Part shown: positions 44,526 to 56,578 of the stretch, piece after piece | How the letters are laid out: each line of letters opens with the position of its first letter | Position numbering within the stretch: the first letter of the stretch is position 1 | NCBI GenBank assembly: GCA_037074615.1 | Contig: CM073562.1 | Span: forward strand, 16,911,001-16,975,000 | Source of the DNA: Leucaena leucocephala | Taxonomy: Eukaryota; Streptophyta; Magnoliopsida; Fabales; Fabaceae | Reading direction: 5' to 3' | Length of the DNA stretch: 64,000 bases | Position numbers and translations under genes: made by a program | Notes under the pieces: model-generated | The model's database searches: none | What the model was told of the DNA's origin: nothing | The model's input: only the letters and a program-made list of their open reading frames with translations

Positions 44526-45414
44526 GGCGTATGGTGGGGAAGCCACTGCGGGTGGGTCGGCGAAGAGAAGAGAGTTGAGAGGTTGGGATTGAGGAGTTTC
44601 AGCCGTGGCGGCGAACTTGACGGAGTTGACAGGACCGGGCGCCACCATTCCAGAGCTTTTTAGCTCAGCCATTGCTCGCCGTGCGTTCGCTCCATCTGCC
44701 TCACACAACTTGGGAAGAAACACTCCTGTTTCATTCACACACACACACACACATATATAAAACAAATTAGTATATATATAAATAATGAATGAGAGAAAAG
44801 AAAGGAGGATTTGTGTGAAAGTACCTTCGCCAGCGGCGAGGTTGAAGTAGAGGTCGACGACGTTGGGGCAGTTGTGGTAACAGTGAGGGCAGCAGAGGTT
44901 GTGGGTGAAGCGAGAGTCGAGGAGAGCGTCGGAGGAGATGCCGAGGGTGTTCCGGTGCAACCCACATGCCTTGATGCAATCGTCGCTCTCCACGTGGTCC
45001 TTCACTTTGTCAGCTTCAATCTCCGATGTGCGACACGTGTAGAGTTCCTTGCCGCTCCTCTTCACCTGCTTCTCCAGGACGCACCGTTTTCCCTCAGATG
45101 ACACCGCATAGGAGCACCTCTTCTCGTCCAGCTTCTCGCACTCGATCCCTGATCCTGCACGATCCCCATATTATATTGTAAGAAAGTGCATGGTGTGGGT
45201 AAAAGCATATATATTGGATGCATATCATAAATATATAAATAATAAAGGACAAGAAAGAATATGGATATGAGTGTACATGTGTGTATGTGTGTGTGTGTGT
45301 GTGTGTATGGAAGGAAGAGAGAGAGGGAGAGAAGAGGAAGTTACCGAGAGAGGAATGGAAGGAGAGAGAGAGAAGGAGGAAAGTGGTGAAGCTGATAATA
45401 ATGTGGGAGGCCAT
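44520..45414 (-). CDS. PAR1-family secreted cysteine-rich protein
   Basis: Three minus-strand exons (45414-45345, 45154-44825 and 44725-44520) with GT-AG borders encode 201 residues. A signal peptide (about 1-24, rich in Leu and Ser) is followed by a conserved cysteine-rich region: SGIECEKLD, EGKRCVLEK, YTCRTSEIEADK, CIKACGLHR, LCCPHCYHNCPNVVDLYFNLAAGEGVFLPKLCE. The tail is Pro/Ala-rich. This matches the plant PAR1 (photoassimilate-responsive) family; the molecular role is unknown. The second intron is only 99 bp, in phase and free of stops, so its retention would insert 33 mainly hydrophobic residues. Both introns carry CA/GT runs. A TATA box lies about 95 bases upstream of the ATG. Confidence 0.93.
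44738..44755. repeat. (CA)n microsatellite in the second PAR1 intron
   Basis: About nine CA dinucleotides, close to the acceptor of the 99-bp intron. Confidence 0.85.
45283..45306. repeat. (GT)n microsatellite in the first PAR1 intron
   Basis: About twelve GT dinucleotides within the intron 45155-45344. Confidence 0.85.
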
Positions 45415-45507
45415 GGAAACGGGATGAAGCAGGAAGAAGAAGATTTATGTGGTGGTTGTTGGAGCTAGGAATGAATGTTGTGAGTGGTTTTGGGAAATGG
45501 GGGTGTG

Positions 45508-45517
45508 TATATTTATA
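45508..45517 (-). promoter_or_regulatory. TATA box of the PAR1-family gene
   Basis: Reads TATAAATATA on the minus strand, about 95 bases before the start codon at 45414. Confidence 0.65.
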
Positions 45518-46920
45518 ATGCTTTGTTTGTGGGAAATTATGGCCCTTTGAAGAAACTGAGGAGAGGACTTTGAGGGATTTTGGAGGTCAAGTCCTTAGAG
45601 AGGCGTGTACGTGGGGGGAGGGTCCTACGTTGACACCACCAAACGGAATTGTTTTCTTTCAATCCTCTGCCGCTATCAGTGCCGAACCTCCCTCCTCCTC
45701 CCCTTCCACCGTCTGTTTTCTTTTAATAAACAAATTTAATATCCTTTTTTAATTTAATTAAATTGAACTGTTACATTTTTTTCTATTTAATAAAAGGTTT
45801 TCTTGCTCTTATGATACTTAGAGCATAAATTTTTTTACCTTTTTATTAACAAGTATGTTTTCTAGTATTATCTCAATTTATATATGTTTTTTTTATCATA
45901 CCTTATGAGAAGAAGAGTGACATAGACATACCCCATTCTTCCCTTATGTCACTTTGGAGGGTGCCACTTGAACTAACGGCTTTTGATGAGCGCAGCGCAC
46001 ATTATTGTTAAGGAACTCCATATAATTTAAAATCCACTTATAAATATACTCAGAAAATATTTACAAAGTGGGATTGTTACGTCCATACTAAGATTTGAAC
46101 TTGTATGTTCTCAAGGCGTATCTGATCCATACCAAGAAGGTGAGGCAGAATTCAAGGACATTGACGATGATAAAGGCGTGAGAAACAAGACAAGAGATAC
46201 TACATAGTACTACATAGTAAAACTCAATTAGTGCGTGTTTAGCGGAACAAATGGGAATTAGGGAGAGGGAGGCATAGGAGAAGAGTTACGCCACGGATAT
46301 CGGCGACCACGCCGGTTATTGTATTGACCATTCCATGTGTGTTTGGTTATTCGACTCCATTCCCATAGTTAGGGAGATTTTTCTAACCCTTTCAAGCTTT
46401 CGGCCCCTACAATTACTACTCTCTTTTCAACTACTCCCATATTCATGATCTTGATCTTTGCCTAACTTTCTGGAACTTCTGTTCTCTTCTTTCCTTCAAA
46501 TATTATATTTTATAGTGTCCCCCCCCCCCACTCTTACATATTTATAATTATATATGGGCCCTATGCCATGGACTCTGAATCGAATTATATAAATATGACT
46601 TATGAACAATAATGTACTCTACAACTTTCAAGGAATTTTATAACTATATTAAACTTAAGTTTGCCCTGTATTAAAAATATTTTGACTATTTTATATTTTC
46701 ATACCCACGATGGTGTGAATTCCAATTCCATGGTCGAGTGCTGAGTGGGAAATCTAATCATCATTGACTAATATATGTAAATATGCTCTTGTATCCCCTC
46801 TTTTGGACGTGGTGTCCGGGCAACTTCAGAGGAGAATCCCTCGGAGGACGCCAAGTGGAATGAAAATGAGAAAATGAGAGCAACTGAACACTGAGAACAG
46901 TAGTCATCTCCAATTAATTA
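45518..46920. other. Upstream flank of the PAR1 gene, no further gene
   Basis: Short chance frames only. A C10-type homopolymer lies near 46519. Confidence 0.45.
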
Positions 46921-47231
46921 CCCCCTCTGCTCCCATATATAAAAAATTGTTAATCGAATTACACAAAGAGTGTTAATTAAATTATTGAACATATCTTATA
47001 TTAATAAAATTTACTTTTAATAGTAATATGATTGAAAAGTAATAAAATTACTTATTAAATATATTTTTATTACGTTGTCACTTTTTTCCTCCCACTCTAT
47101 CATACACTTATAAATCCCTCTTCTCTTAGGGATAAAAATAGAAAAATACCCATTAATAATTATGTTTATTTTTTATATTTGGAATCAATCCTTCTTTCTA
47201 AAAGACTTCTAATATATTAGAGTGGAGGGAG
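46921..47231. mobile_element. Stowaway-like MITE (degenerate)
   Basis: The ends CCCCCTCTGCTCCCATATATA and TATTAGAGTGGAGGGAG are imperfect inverted repeats of the CTCCCTCC type. TA precedes the left end, but the right flank is AA, so the target duplication has decayed. It is non-coding and AT-rich inside. Confidence 0.55.
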
Positions 47232-48277
47232 AATTATTTTAATAAATAGAAAACAAATTAAAATTCGATCGAGTGTCTCTATCATCCTCCAATATAAAAG
47301 TGAAAATCTACGAACATTCCAAGCAAACATGGTTAATAATTAGTAATATTCAAGTCCTTTATTTATTGAACTTTTTTTCTACGTCACTGGCAAAACAGAA
47401 GAAGTCGTTTTTGCCTCATCAGCATAGACCTCAATCTACTATACTATAGACTTAGCCATATAGCTAGGCTCCCACTTACTGGCCTCCAAAAATATTATTA
47501 ATATGCAATTAAATAATATTGTTTCTGGCCGAAAATAAGTTCCCGGAAACTTCCGAGGGCTCTCCACTTGTCATACTTTGTAAGTTGTACGAGTCGGTGG
47601 CTGTGCCATAATGATATTAATTAAGAGTGAAGTTGTTTTTTCAATCTAGAGATTAAGCAATGCATGCCCGTCTGACTATAAAGTTTTTGAATTAATAGTC
47701 ATAAATCATAAGAATGAATTAAAAACATTTTGGCCTTTCCATATAACAAATTAAATAACAGTGGATAGTACTAATAATTTCACAAGATAAATACATAAAG
47801 TCAATCTCAAGCATGCAGACCACACTATGTTGTTTTTGGAACCATAAAAAGACTAAAGGTGTGTTTGGTAAGAGGGATTTTCCCTCCCATATAAAATTAG
47901 GAGATTTAAAAAAAAAAAAAATTTGACTACTGTATCTATAATATTTTTTTAATATCTCAAATACCCTTTTTATATTTCACAGTTATCTATATAAAAATAT
48001 TTTTTCTTTCCTATATGCCCTCTTAAATTAAACAATGTAATATTAAAATCCTTCCCTTATCTTCTTTTTTTTATCAATTTAAATAAGATAATATTAAAAT
48101 ATTTTTTTTTTCTCTTCTATCGTCTACCACTAAAATCACTCTCAAACCCTCCCTCCACTTGAGTCTAACATAACCTAAACTTATATAGCCCACAATAGCA
48201 ACCTTGTAAGGGAGATGGGCTTACTTCTTCTCCGGTCCACTTGGGGCATGAATACAATTTTCATTAAACGAGATGAA

Positions 48278-48317
<40 letters not shown>

Positions 48318-48713
48318 TCTTTTACGACTTTTTTGAATGACTGTGAAATAATCGCTACTTTATAAAAAAAAATTATGTTCATGAAAATCAGTATTCCGAA
48401 GATAGATAAAATTATTGGCCATTAATCATAAAATTAATAGACTTTTGGCCATGCAAAAGAAAAGAAATTAAAGAAAATAAAAGAAGAAGAGGCCCTACAA
48501 TGAAGCTTATTTTGCCAATCTCTCGATACTCTGTATAGGACTAATCATTTATGATTGTACATTTTTTATTATGTTTATTACGTTATTATCAGTACGGGGT
48601 AGCGTTTGCTTATTTATTTATTTATTTATTTTTGTCAAGCAAGGTTGATACGAATATCATTTTATATTTATTTCATTCAGATTCTTATTTCTTCTCTATT
48701 TCTACATTACCTA

Positions 48714-48766
<53 letters not shown>

Positions 48767-50528
48767 TTCATATTTTAGGAGACTGGGAGAGGACAAAGAT
48801 GGGGCAGCTTTAGAAAAGGAAAAAAAGATTAAAATATAAAAAAAAACACAAAACATGACAAGCGATAGTAGTACTATATAAAGAATAACGTCCACTGGAG
48901 TTGCAAGAATAAGACAGAACATGCCTACATCATATTTATTAACAACACACTGCAATTTTACATGTGTTCCCTTTCCCGTTCCCATTTTTATTTTCCCTTT
49001 CTCTCTTTCTCCTCCTCCTGGTATTGCAATTCACAAACCCAAGCAAACATGTCACGTGTCTTTCTGCTTAGAATTTTTGTTTTGGTGTCATTTCTGGTGA
49101 CTGCTTAGTCCAAATCATCACTATCAAATAAACTTTGTAATAAGATCATCATACAGTTTCACATATGTATGCATTTCACACTATAATATATATAATGTGT
49201 GACTAACAATACCACAATAGATATCTTATATAGAAAAAATCAGTAAAAAATTTCTGTTTAAAAATTTTATTAGTCAAAAAGTTTATATATTTTCATACAT
49301 AGATAATACTGGTAATCTACAAAATTTATATATAGAGAGTACTAATATTTAAATTTAAGACTTTCTAGCCAGTACATATTTCAAACAAAGACCTTTAATT
49401 GATTTTTCAATCTTATAATAATTCTGTTAATTGCTAAAGTACACCAATCGAAGAACAAGCTATGAAAGATTAATGGAGAACTGATTAACTTCAGATGTGC
49501 TTTCAAATATCTTTCTGAGTTAATGCTAAGAAATCTCTCATATATAGTAAAATTTCTGAAAACGCTAAAGGAAGGAATCGAAACACAGTAGAGAGTGAAA
49601 TTCAAGGGATGGATTTGACTTCACGTCCACTACTTTATAATTCACAAGCAACCAAGCAAACAAATCGAATAATGGACACCCGTATCTTACTTGCATGCTT
49701 CACATATAAACACAGGGAAAAAAGCAAGGGCCTGATGATTTCCATTTCACTGTTTCTTACAGTACTATTCTTTTATTGGCCAAGTAAGAAGCTGACGTAG
49801 ATGGTGACAAGGTGCTATGGTCTTTTTAAAAGTTTAGCCTTTTCTTTCCTAAATAATGCTGTACTAAAAATTTTGCAGCCATAATTGCGTGTTACTGTAC
49901 ATAAAGTGACTAATAATGTGTTATTTGTTAATATCATTCACCAGTTTGAATCTAGTAAAACCCTAGTTTCGATGCATGTGTATGGTATAGGTTTGGAGTC
50001 TGCATTGAACCTTCCTCTAATAATACTAATTGTAATACCTCAACCTTCCAAATATATATTTTTTCATGATTAAATTTTACATAAAATAAATGATATTTTG
50101 ATATTTTATAGATATGAAATGATACAATTTTATTTTATTTTCATGATTTTTATAAAAAAATACTGTAAAATTGTGTAGTTTTGATTTATTATTTTTGAAA
50201 AATCATAAAATATTTAAAACCGCATCGTTTCATACCTATTAGATATCATAATGTTATTTATTTTATGTAGAAACTAAATATCAAAGAAAAAAACATTTGA
50301 AAAGTTAGAGAGTATTACAGAGGAAATTAGATAAATATACAATAAAGATCCCAAACTCGTGAAGAGTATTATGTAACTTCAATCTCAGTAGCTAGAAACA
50401 ATAGATTAATGTAAGTCTGTGTATGGTACTCTCAAATGGACAAGGTTTGACTGGTGTCGGTCTCCATCTCCTTTAAATATAGGACAAGGGGCCAATTTGC
50501 TCTTGCTAGGTAACAAAGCCAACTTTCT

Positions 50529-50562
<34 letters not shown>

Positions 50563-52974
50563 CCACTCAAGAAACAAGCTGAGCATCCACACCATTGATA
50601 TATATATATTAACTTACAATAATTTTATCCAATTAAGTTAATTACTTTAATTTTCTTTAAATATATATGAGAACATGAATATATATATACACATAGTGTA
50701 GTAGGGTAACATTATTGTGGTTGTGAGTTAATAATAATGGTGGGGGCAGCACGTACACGTGCATAGAGAAAACGCAGCACAGGGAGGGGGGAAATTATGG
50801 TGGGTATGAGAAGAGAGTGAAGACACAGAACAAAAAGCAAGCAACAAATATAAATATATATTACGATAAAGAGTGTGTATGAAAATCACAACTTAACCGA
50901 CACGTTTGATTGATGGTTTTGTCGGATGGGCCACTCATGTTGGGGCTTGATGTGATCAAAATCTCAAGCAAGTCTTTCCCTCCCACAGTACTATATCTTT
51001 CCTTAGTGCCTATCCTCCATCATCCCCTTTACTTTCTATTTAGCCTTTTTTGATTTAGATTTTGAGAAAATCCTTAAAATATCTCAGTTTAAAAATTTCA
51101 TGGATTAGAAAGACCTTAGTTTAAGTACTAGTTAGTATTTTATGCATAAAAACATATTAGATCTTTCTAATTGATATAATTTGTAAACAGGGATATTTCA
51201 CTGATTTTATTTTTAATTTATCAAACTTATTAAGAAGTATATTTGGTAAGTTAATTTTTGAAACTTAAAGCCTATGCCTAATTCATTGCTCTTGAGAGAT
51301 TAGGTTAATGGCAAGTTTGCAAATAAATAATAAATTACTAGATGAATAGATCACTTTCTTAATTGTAGGGAAAGTGTGAGACCTATCTTTCTAAGAGGGT
51401 GGTGTTTTTAGTGACTAAAGTAAGAGAGAAATTTCATCAGTTCTCATAAAGTGGAACTTTCTTTAATTTCTTTTACTTCAATCCTCAGCCAAGTAACACT
51501 TTAATTTCACAACAAAATTTTCAGTTGAAAATTCATATCAAATTGAAGAAGTTCAATATCCTTTTAAGGAATTAAATTCAGACTTGTACAGGTGATGAGG
51601 AAAATTATGCTGCAAAACCATTTCAATTTGAAGTTTGACAAGACTCTAATTTGAATAATTCATTAGTAATACCAACTACTAGATGGTTGTCACAAAAAAA
51701 TAAAATATTTTATACTAATATAAACATAAATAATTATTATTACTATTTTGTAAATTTATAATTTGATCTTTTCAATTATCTCTAGCGCCAAATTTAATTT
51801 TAAGAATCATGAATACTAATTTTAAAAAAATATTATTAAGAAAATGATAGTTAGAGACTAAAAAAAATTGTAAACACAAAAAGAGACCTAAAGTTGTCTT
51901 CAGAAGATTTAATAGTGACACAAGTTCGGACTTTCTACCTTCTACTCCCAAATTTTTTGGTAAAAATTAAGTTAGGGATCGCACCACTGAAATTTCTAAC
52001 TTCTATTCTCAAATTTATTAGTCAAAATCCTTACTTTTCATTCCTAAAGTTTAAGGTCATTCTTTTGTATTTAATATTGTAACATGGTTTGCAATTGTCA
52101 TGTTCCCAAAAATATTCCATCGCTACATTTATAGTACTGTTTGTTATATGTACAAATCAATTCTTTTTACTCCGAAAGAGAAAGATAATAATATATGCTG
52201 AAATCAACCATACCATCAGAAGATTATTCCATCAAGACAATTTTTTTAATATATCAATTATCAGCAACATTTATGCATATCCCTGTTAGTTACCAGTTAG
52301 TTCGATGTCTGGTAATGCAAATACATATGATCAGCCTGACAAATTTTAGTTATATACTTTCCAACCTTCTTGATTAAGAAAACTCCATTTTCTGAATATT
52401 CTTCGACCTTTTCCACTGATGACCTATTTTAATCAGTAGATAAAAAGAGAGGAGGAAAAATGAAGGATAATTTCTATGAAGTTAAGAATATAAATTTAAG
52501 AGGACCAGAGGTGAAATTTTTTAGACAGAAGACTAGAAAACATAACTACTTTTCAGGATTAAAACTGAAAGGGGTCGTCATCAAAAGGATTAGAAACTAA
52601 AGCAGATGATTTTCTATTGTTATAAAGATTAAAAACAACTTACTGTACTTGTTATAATTTATTTGTTAATTAATTAATAATTAATCTGTCAATAAAGTTC
52701 GGCTAATTAAAAGGCATGCATGCGCATATATCTGAATCTGATCCTTCAGTTAATTAAGATATTCTAAGCTAGCTACCACCAAGTAAAGTTTGATCCAGAA
52801 TCATATAAAAATAAGCAGATTCAGAATTAAAAAGATGTCTTCTTCATGCAAGATCCTATGTGTAACCTTTTTATTCTCTCTTTCAGTGAGAGAGAGAGGG
52901 AGGGAGGGAGAGAGGAAGATGATATGGATCTTACCTGGAAAAAGGGAGAGAGATGAAAGGTGAAAATCTGAAGT
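47232..52974. other. Long gene-poor stretch
   Basis: No gene could be supported. It contains (TA)n near 48280-48312, (AAT)n near 48717-48765 and (GT)n near 50540-50561. A GTGTGTTTGGTAAGAGGGATTTTCC start near 47863 resembles a MITE end without a clear partner. The few frames of 60-90 codons are low-complexity or lack family motifs. Confidence 0.45.
48717..48765. repeat. (AAT)n microsatellite
   Basis: About sixteen trinucleotide units; it accounts for the poly-Asn and poly-Ile frames in this spot. Confidence 0.95.
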
Positions 52975-52977
52975 AGA

Positions 52978-53082
52978 GGTGATGGAAAATTCCGAAGAGA
53001 TGGCATGATCTGAATTATAAGGAATCGTAAGAAACGATGAAAGGATTTAGATCAATGCGATCCCTTTGGAAGCCTCCACCTA
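52978..53082 (-). ncRNA. MIR393: MIR393 microRNA precursor
   Basis: The minus strand at 53070-53049 carries the 22-nt mature miR393 (UCCAAAGGGAUCGCAUUGAU plus CU). The opposite arm at 53009-52989 gives a star strand like the known miR393* (it begins AUCAUGCCAUCUCUU). The arms pair with a few mismatches and a small bulge, and GATC pairs with GATC at the top. The connecting loop contains a secondary ATCG...CGAT hairpin. miR393 cleaves TIR1/AFB auxin-receptor mRNAs and triggers phasiRNAs, linking auxin signalling with defence and root growth (established for the family). The mature strand is on the 5' arm, as in other plants. Confidence 0.93.
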
Positions 53083-53454
53083 CACTAATATAAGGAACAT
53101 ACACAGAAGTCATGATCATCGCCATCATCAACAAGGAACCTAAGAGAGAGAGAGAGAGAGAGGAGAATGAAGAAGTGGGGTTGTTGTTGGGACCGTAACA
53201 CAGAAGAGAAGAGAGAGAGCTTAATTGTCTACATATGGTGTTTGTTTAAGTGGTCCAAAAGGTAACTGTGGGTTGGTCTCTGGTTTATACAAGAAAAGAA
53301 AACGTGGGGACTCTTTTGATCGCTTTGGTTTTGCCCTTGTCTCTCTTGTTTCAACTCCCACTTGCACTTGCTCCTTCTCACATCCATCCAATTTTTGAAC
53401 AAACTATATGGTTTTTGCGTTAATTCCAACAACCAAACCAAAAACTAACTGGGT

Positions 53455-53462
53455 TATTTATA
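53455..53462 (-). promoter_or_regulatory. Possible TATA box for the MIR393 transcript
   Basis: Reads TATAAATA on the minus strand, about 385 bases upstream of the mature miRNA. Transcription from here is inferred only. A Stowaway MITE begins directly upstream of it. Confidence 0.35.
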
Positions 53463-53465
53463 TTA

Positions 53466-53692
53466 CTCCTCCGGTCCTCAATATAAGATATATTTAACTA
53501 ATTTGATTATATTAAAATAGTTAGTTAAGTTAGTTAATATATCATAATTTTTTTAAAATACTCTAATCATTCTCATTAACTCTCTCCATAGCTTCATCTC
53601 TTCTTGATTATTGTTAAGAGAATAGTAATAAATTTATTTAGAAAAAAATAACAAATATAAAAAAATATATCTTATATTAAATATAAGAAGAG
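53466..53692. mobile_element. Stowaway MITE
   Basis: The 227-bp element has terminal inverted repeats (CTCCTCCGGTCCTCAATATA against ATATAAGAAGAG) and a TA duplication at 53464-53465 and 53693-53694. The AATATAAGATATA terminal motif is typical of abundant plant Stowaway/Tc1-mariner MITEs. It is non-coding. Confidence 0.8.
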
Positions 53693-53694
53693 TA

Positions 53695-56344
53695 GTTTAT
53701 ATTGAAGTTAATACATATAAAATGTTTTAATTTTTGTTCTGTAATTGTATCAACAGTGTTTAAACCCCAAATACTATCTGTCTTCTCATTTGAGTTAGTC
53801 ATAGAAGGCTTAAATTGCATGCCTTAATACCATAGATTAATATGTCATGGAAATATATTACAAAATTTCTTTTTATAAAAACTAACCATGCATACATATA
53901 ACCCAATTAAATTCTAGCTAGCTACAGATTGGCGTGCTTGTATGCGCAGCTCAGTCAAGGAAGTGCTCGAAAGAATGTCTGATGCAACCCCCTTACCCTT
54001 TGGCATAAATCCTAGCTGATGATCTAAGGATGGTTGGAAACCCTATACGTTTTGAGTTTCTTTTGGTTTGCGTTTTAGATTCTTTCTTGTTGCTAAAATA
54101 GCAATACATTTGGATGGTTCAGATTTGATTTTAATTTTTAAAAGAATGAAAAATGCAGGCTAAAATAATTTTAAAAATTACCATGTAGTTAAAAAGATAT
54201 TGATTGATAATAAAGTCAAAATACAAAATAGGACTATTAATATTTTGAGGGTTTTTGCTTGGCAGAAAATACCTGCATGATGGTGTTGTTGTTGGGTATG
54301 AATGGACATACAAAACAAGAGAATAGGGGCATAACAAACCTTTGGAAATGGGGAAATTAATGAGGAGATTGAAAAGGAGGAAGATACGTTTAGAACACAA
54401 AAATGTGAAGAATTAAATAATAAGCGTGGTGTCATTAAAAAGGAGGGACCGACAAGATGATGATGGAGGGATTATTTGGTTGATAAGGCTCCTCCTTGTT
54501 CCTATCACACAGCTGCCCATCTCCTCCGCATTTTTTCAATCCCGATTACGACTCTTCCCTCCTTCCTTTCACCCATTTTCTCCTACCCCACGCTTAATAC
54601 GGTTCAGACTCATTCATATCGAGCCAAGTGGGAACACAAGGAGTTACGAAGTTTTCCCGCTAAATATTTATCGCATTTGCATTCTCAAGACTCAGTCTCT
54701 ATAATTCTGATTAAGTTGGTACTAATCATGAGGGTTTCTTTGAAAGAAAAGGAACTAGAGAGAGATAGCGAGAGAGAGAGGAAAACGAAGAAAAAGAAGA
54801 GAGGGTATTTTTACTTGAGATACATAAAGAAAAATCCCTATGGCCTTCTTAAAGAGAGGGTATTTTTACTTGAGATACATAAAGAAAAATCCCTATGGCC
54901 TTCTTAAATATTATTAAGAGTCCGTTGTGGTTAGAGAAAAAGTGCTAGCACACCGTTCAACACATAGGATCTAAGCTACCAAATAACAACTTAAAGATTG
55001 GATATTGAGGTAGAGCCGATGGATCCTTTAAGAGATTTTTGAAAAAAAGTTAGATTTTTATTGCTCTACATATGTGCCCAGAACCCAATAGGTACAACAC
55101 CTTTCAATTGAACCTTTAAGCATAACACCTTTCAATTGAACCTTCAAGCATTTGGTGCTACCACACAATTACCTTTGGCCCAATTATTATTTTTTGATAT
55201 GCTGTTGTAAATTTTCAGAGTGGGGTGCAGGATTGCTCGATTGAAAATTCTTGTCTCGTTCCTTATTCGTTTACGAGTCTTCTTCCCACGTGATTTGGAT
55301 CAAAATCAATGTGAAATCGATCTCTATTATGGGTAAAAGCGACATCACGGAGAGAAAGGAAAATATTTTTCTCTACTTGCTCATAGATAAGTTCAGGATC
55401 ACTAAATATATTGATCTTTGCTTTTTCAAATTACTTTTTCTAACTTCATAGATGCGTCTTGGCTCTGTTTTCTCATAATTCATGTGCAAGAAATTAGTCA
55501 TTTTCTGCAGATCTTAGCGGAAGCATATCAACGCTTTCGCTTACTTTCAAGACATTATTCATCTACACAAGACCTTTTAATTGCGTTCTCTAGCCCACAC
55601 ACAAAATCTCAACTAACCCTACAATCTTTGGCTGTTCATTTCAATTATGCATTTTAGTATTACTCCCAATAGGAAATAGTGAAGCAACCAAGATTTTCTT
55701 CTGTTCTCTGTGTGGCGGGATGGAGAGAGAAAGGAAGAGGAGAGAGAGGCGGGTTGTTGGATGAGTGACGAAAGGGATGGGAGAAGAGAGAAAGGGACGG
55801 TAGAGATAGAGAGAAGGGAGAGAAAGCAGTAATCAAGTACTTAATATTTAATCCATAATTAAAAGTTTATATACTCATCTCTAACAATAGTAATTAAATG
55901 CATATAATATTCTAAAAATAAAAAGATAACGACGGAAAAGCCATATAAAAAAGATAATGAAATCTAAAAAAATAATGATAAATAAAATTAAAACAAAATA
56001 TTGCTAAATATTTTCTAATAAAACTAAAGATTTGAAATATTTAAATTTAAGATGTGATTAAATAAGATAGTCTACAAAGTATCTTTTTCTTTCCTTTTTA
56101 TTCCCATCATAAGTACCAAAATAAGCCATTTCTTCATATACTCTCTTTAGTTATATCTTTTTTCTTCAAATCTCTAATCTGTAGCATTTAGGCTTTAGAA
56201 GTTTAGTGGTATTTGTACGATCTCCACTTCATTACGCAGTGGATATGGCAAACAAATCCTCCGCTCCATTTTATATAGATTGGCCATCTCCAAATTAGAA
56301 ATAGACGTGTAAAAACAATTTCATTGGATTAAAAATAATAAGCA
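53695..56344. other. Intergenic stretch with short tandem duplications
   Basis: No gene could be supported. It includes a 55-bp exact tandem duplication (54801-54909), a roughly 29-bp direct repeat with ACACCTTTCAATTGAACCTT (55095-55148) and GA-rich DNA (55720-55830). Short frames such as that near 54476 show no family motifs. Confidence 0.45.
54801..54909. repeat. 55-bp tandem duplication
   Basis: The unit starting GAGGGTATTTTTACTTGAGA at 54801 repeats at 54856 without visible change. Confidence 0.9.
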
Positions 56345-56415
56345 GGGCCTAACCGGATTCGAACCCGTGGCCTGTTGACCTGCAGAAAAATGCTCTACCA
56401 CTGAGCGTTGAACCC
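56345..56415 (-). pseudogene. Degenerate tRNA-Cys (GCA)
   Basis: The minus strand reads like nuclear tRNA-Cys: D arm GCTCAGTGGTAGAGC, anticodon loop CTGCAGG with GCA, T loop GGGTTCGAATCC. The acceptor stem GGGTTCA/TAGGCCC pairs at six of seven positions when wobble pairs count. The anticodon stem is broken (TTTTT opposite TCAAC pairs at only two of five). The T5 run would also be an internal Pol III terminator. It is therefore most likely a pseudogene or tRNA-derived relic, 163 bases from the start of RPC3 and divergent from it. Confidence 0.7.
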
Positions 56416-56578
56416 TGATGAACTTAGATTGTTTTATTTTTAAAAGTAATCAATAAAGTTAGATGCTTGGTCTCAAATCATTCCCTCCCCGCGCATCACT
56501 GCGCTGCGACCTATACTCCTCCTTCCGCCGTTCTCCCTTTTTCTTTCTGACCGTCCCGACGCAGTGCACCCCACGATA

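Noticed and set aside
47855..48180. Possible further MITE starting GTGTGTTTGG
   Set aside because: I could not find a matching inverted end or target duplication.
48551..48985. Poly-Asn, poly-Ile and related frames
   Set aside because: They come from an (AAT)n microsatellite read in different frames.
53229..53441. A 70-codon minus-strand frame upstream of MIR393
   Set aside because: No family resemblance; it lies in the likely primary miRNA transcript leader and may be a chance frame.
54426..54907. Overlapping 92- and 143-codon frames
   Set aside because: No domain is recognisable, and the second ends in a tandem duplication and GA-rich low-complexity sequence.
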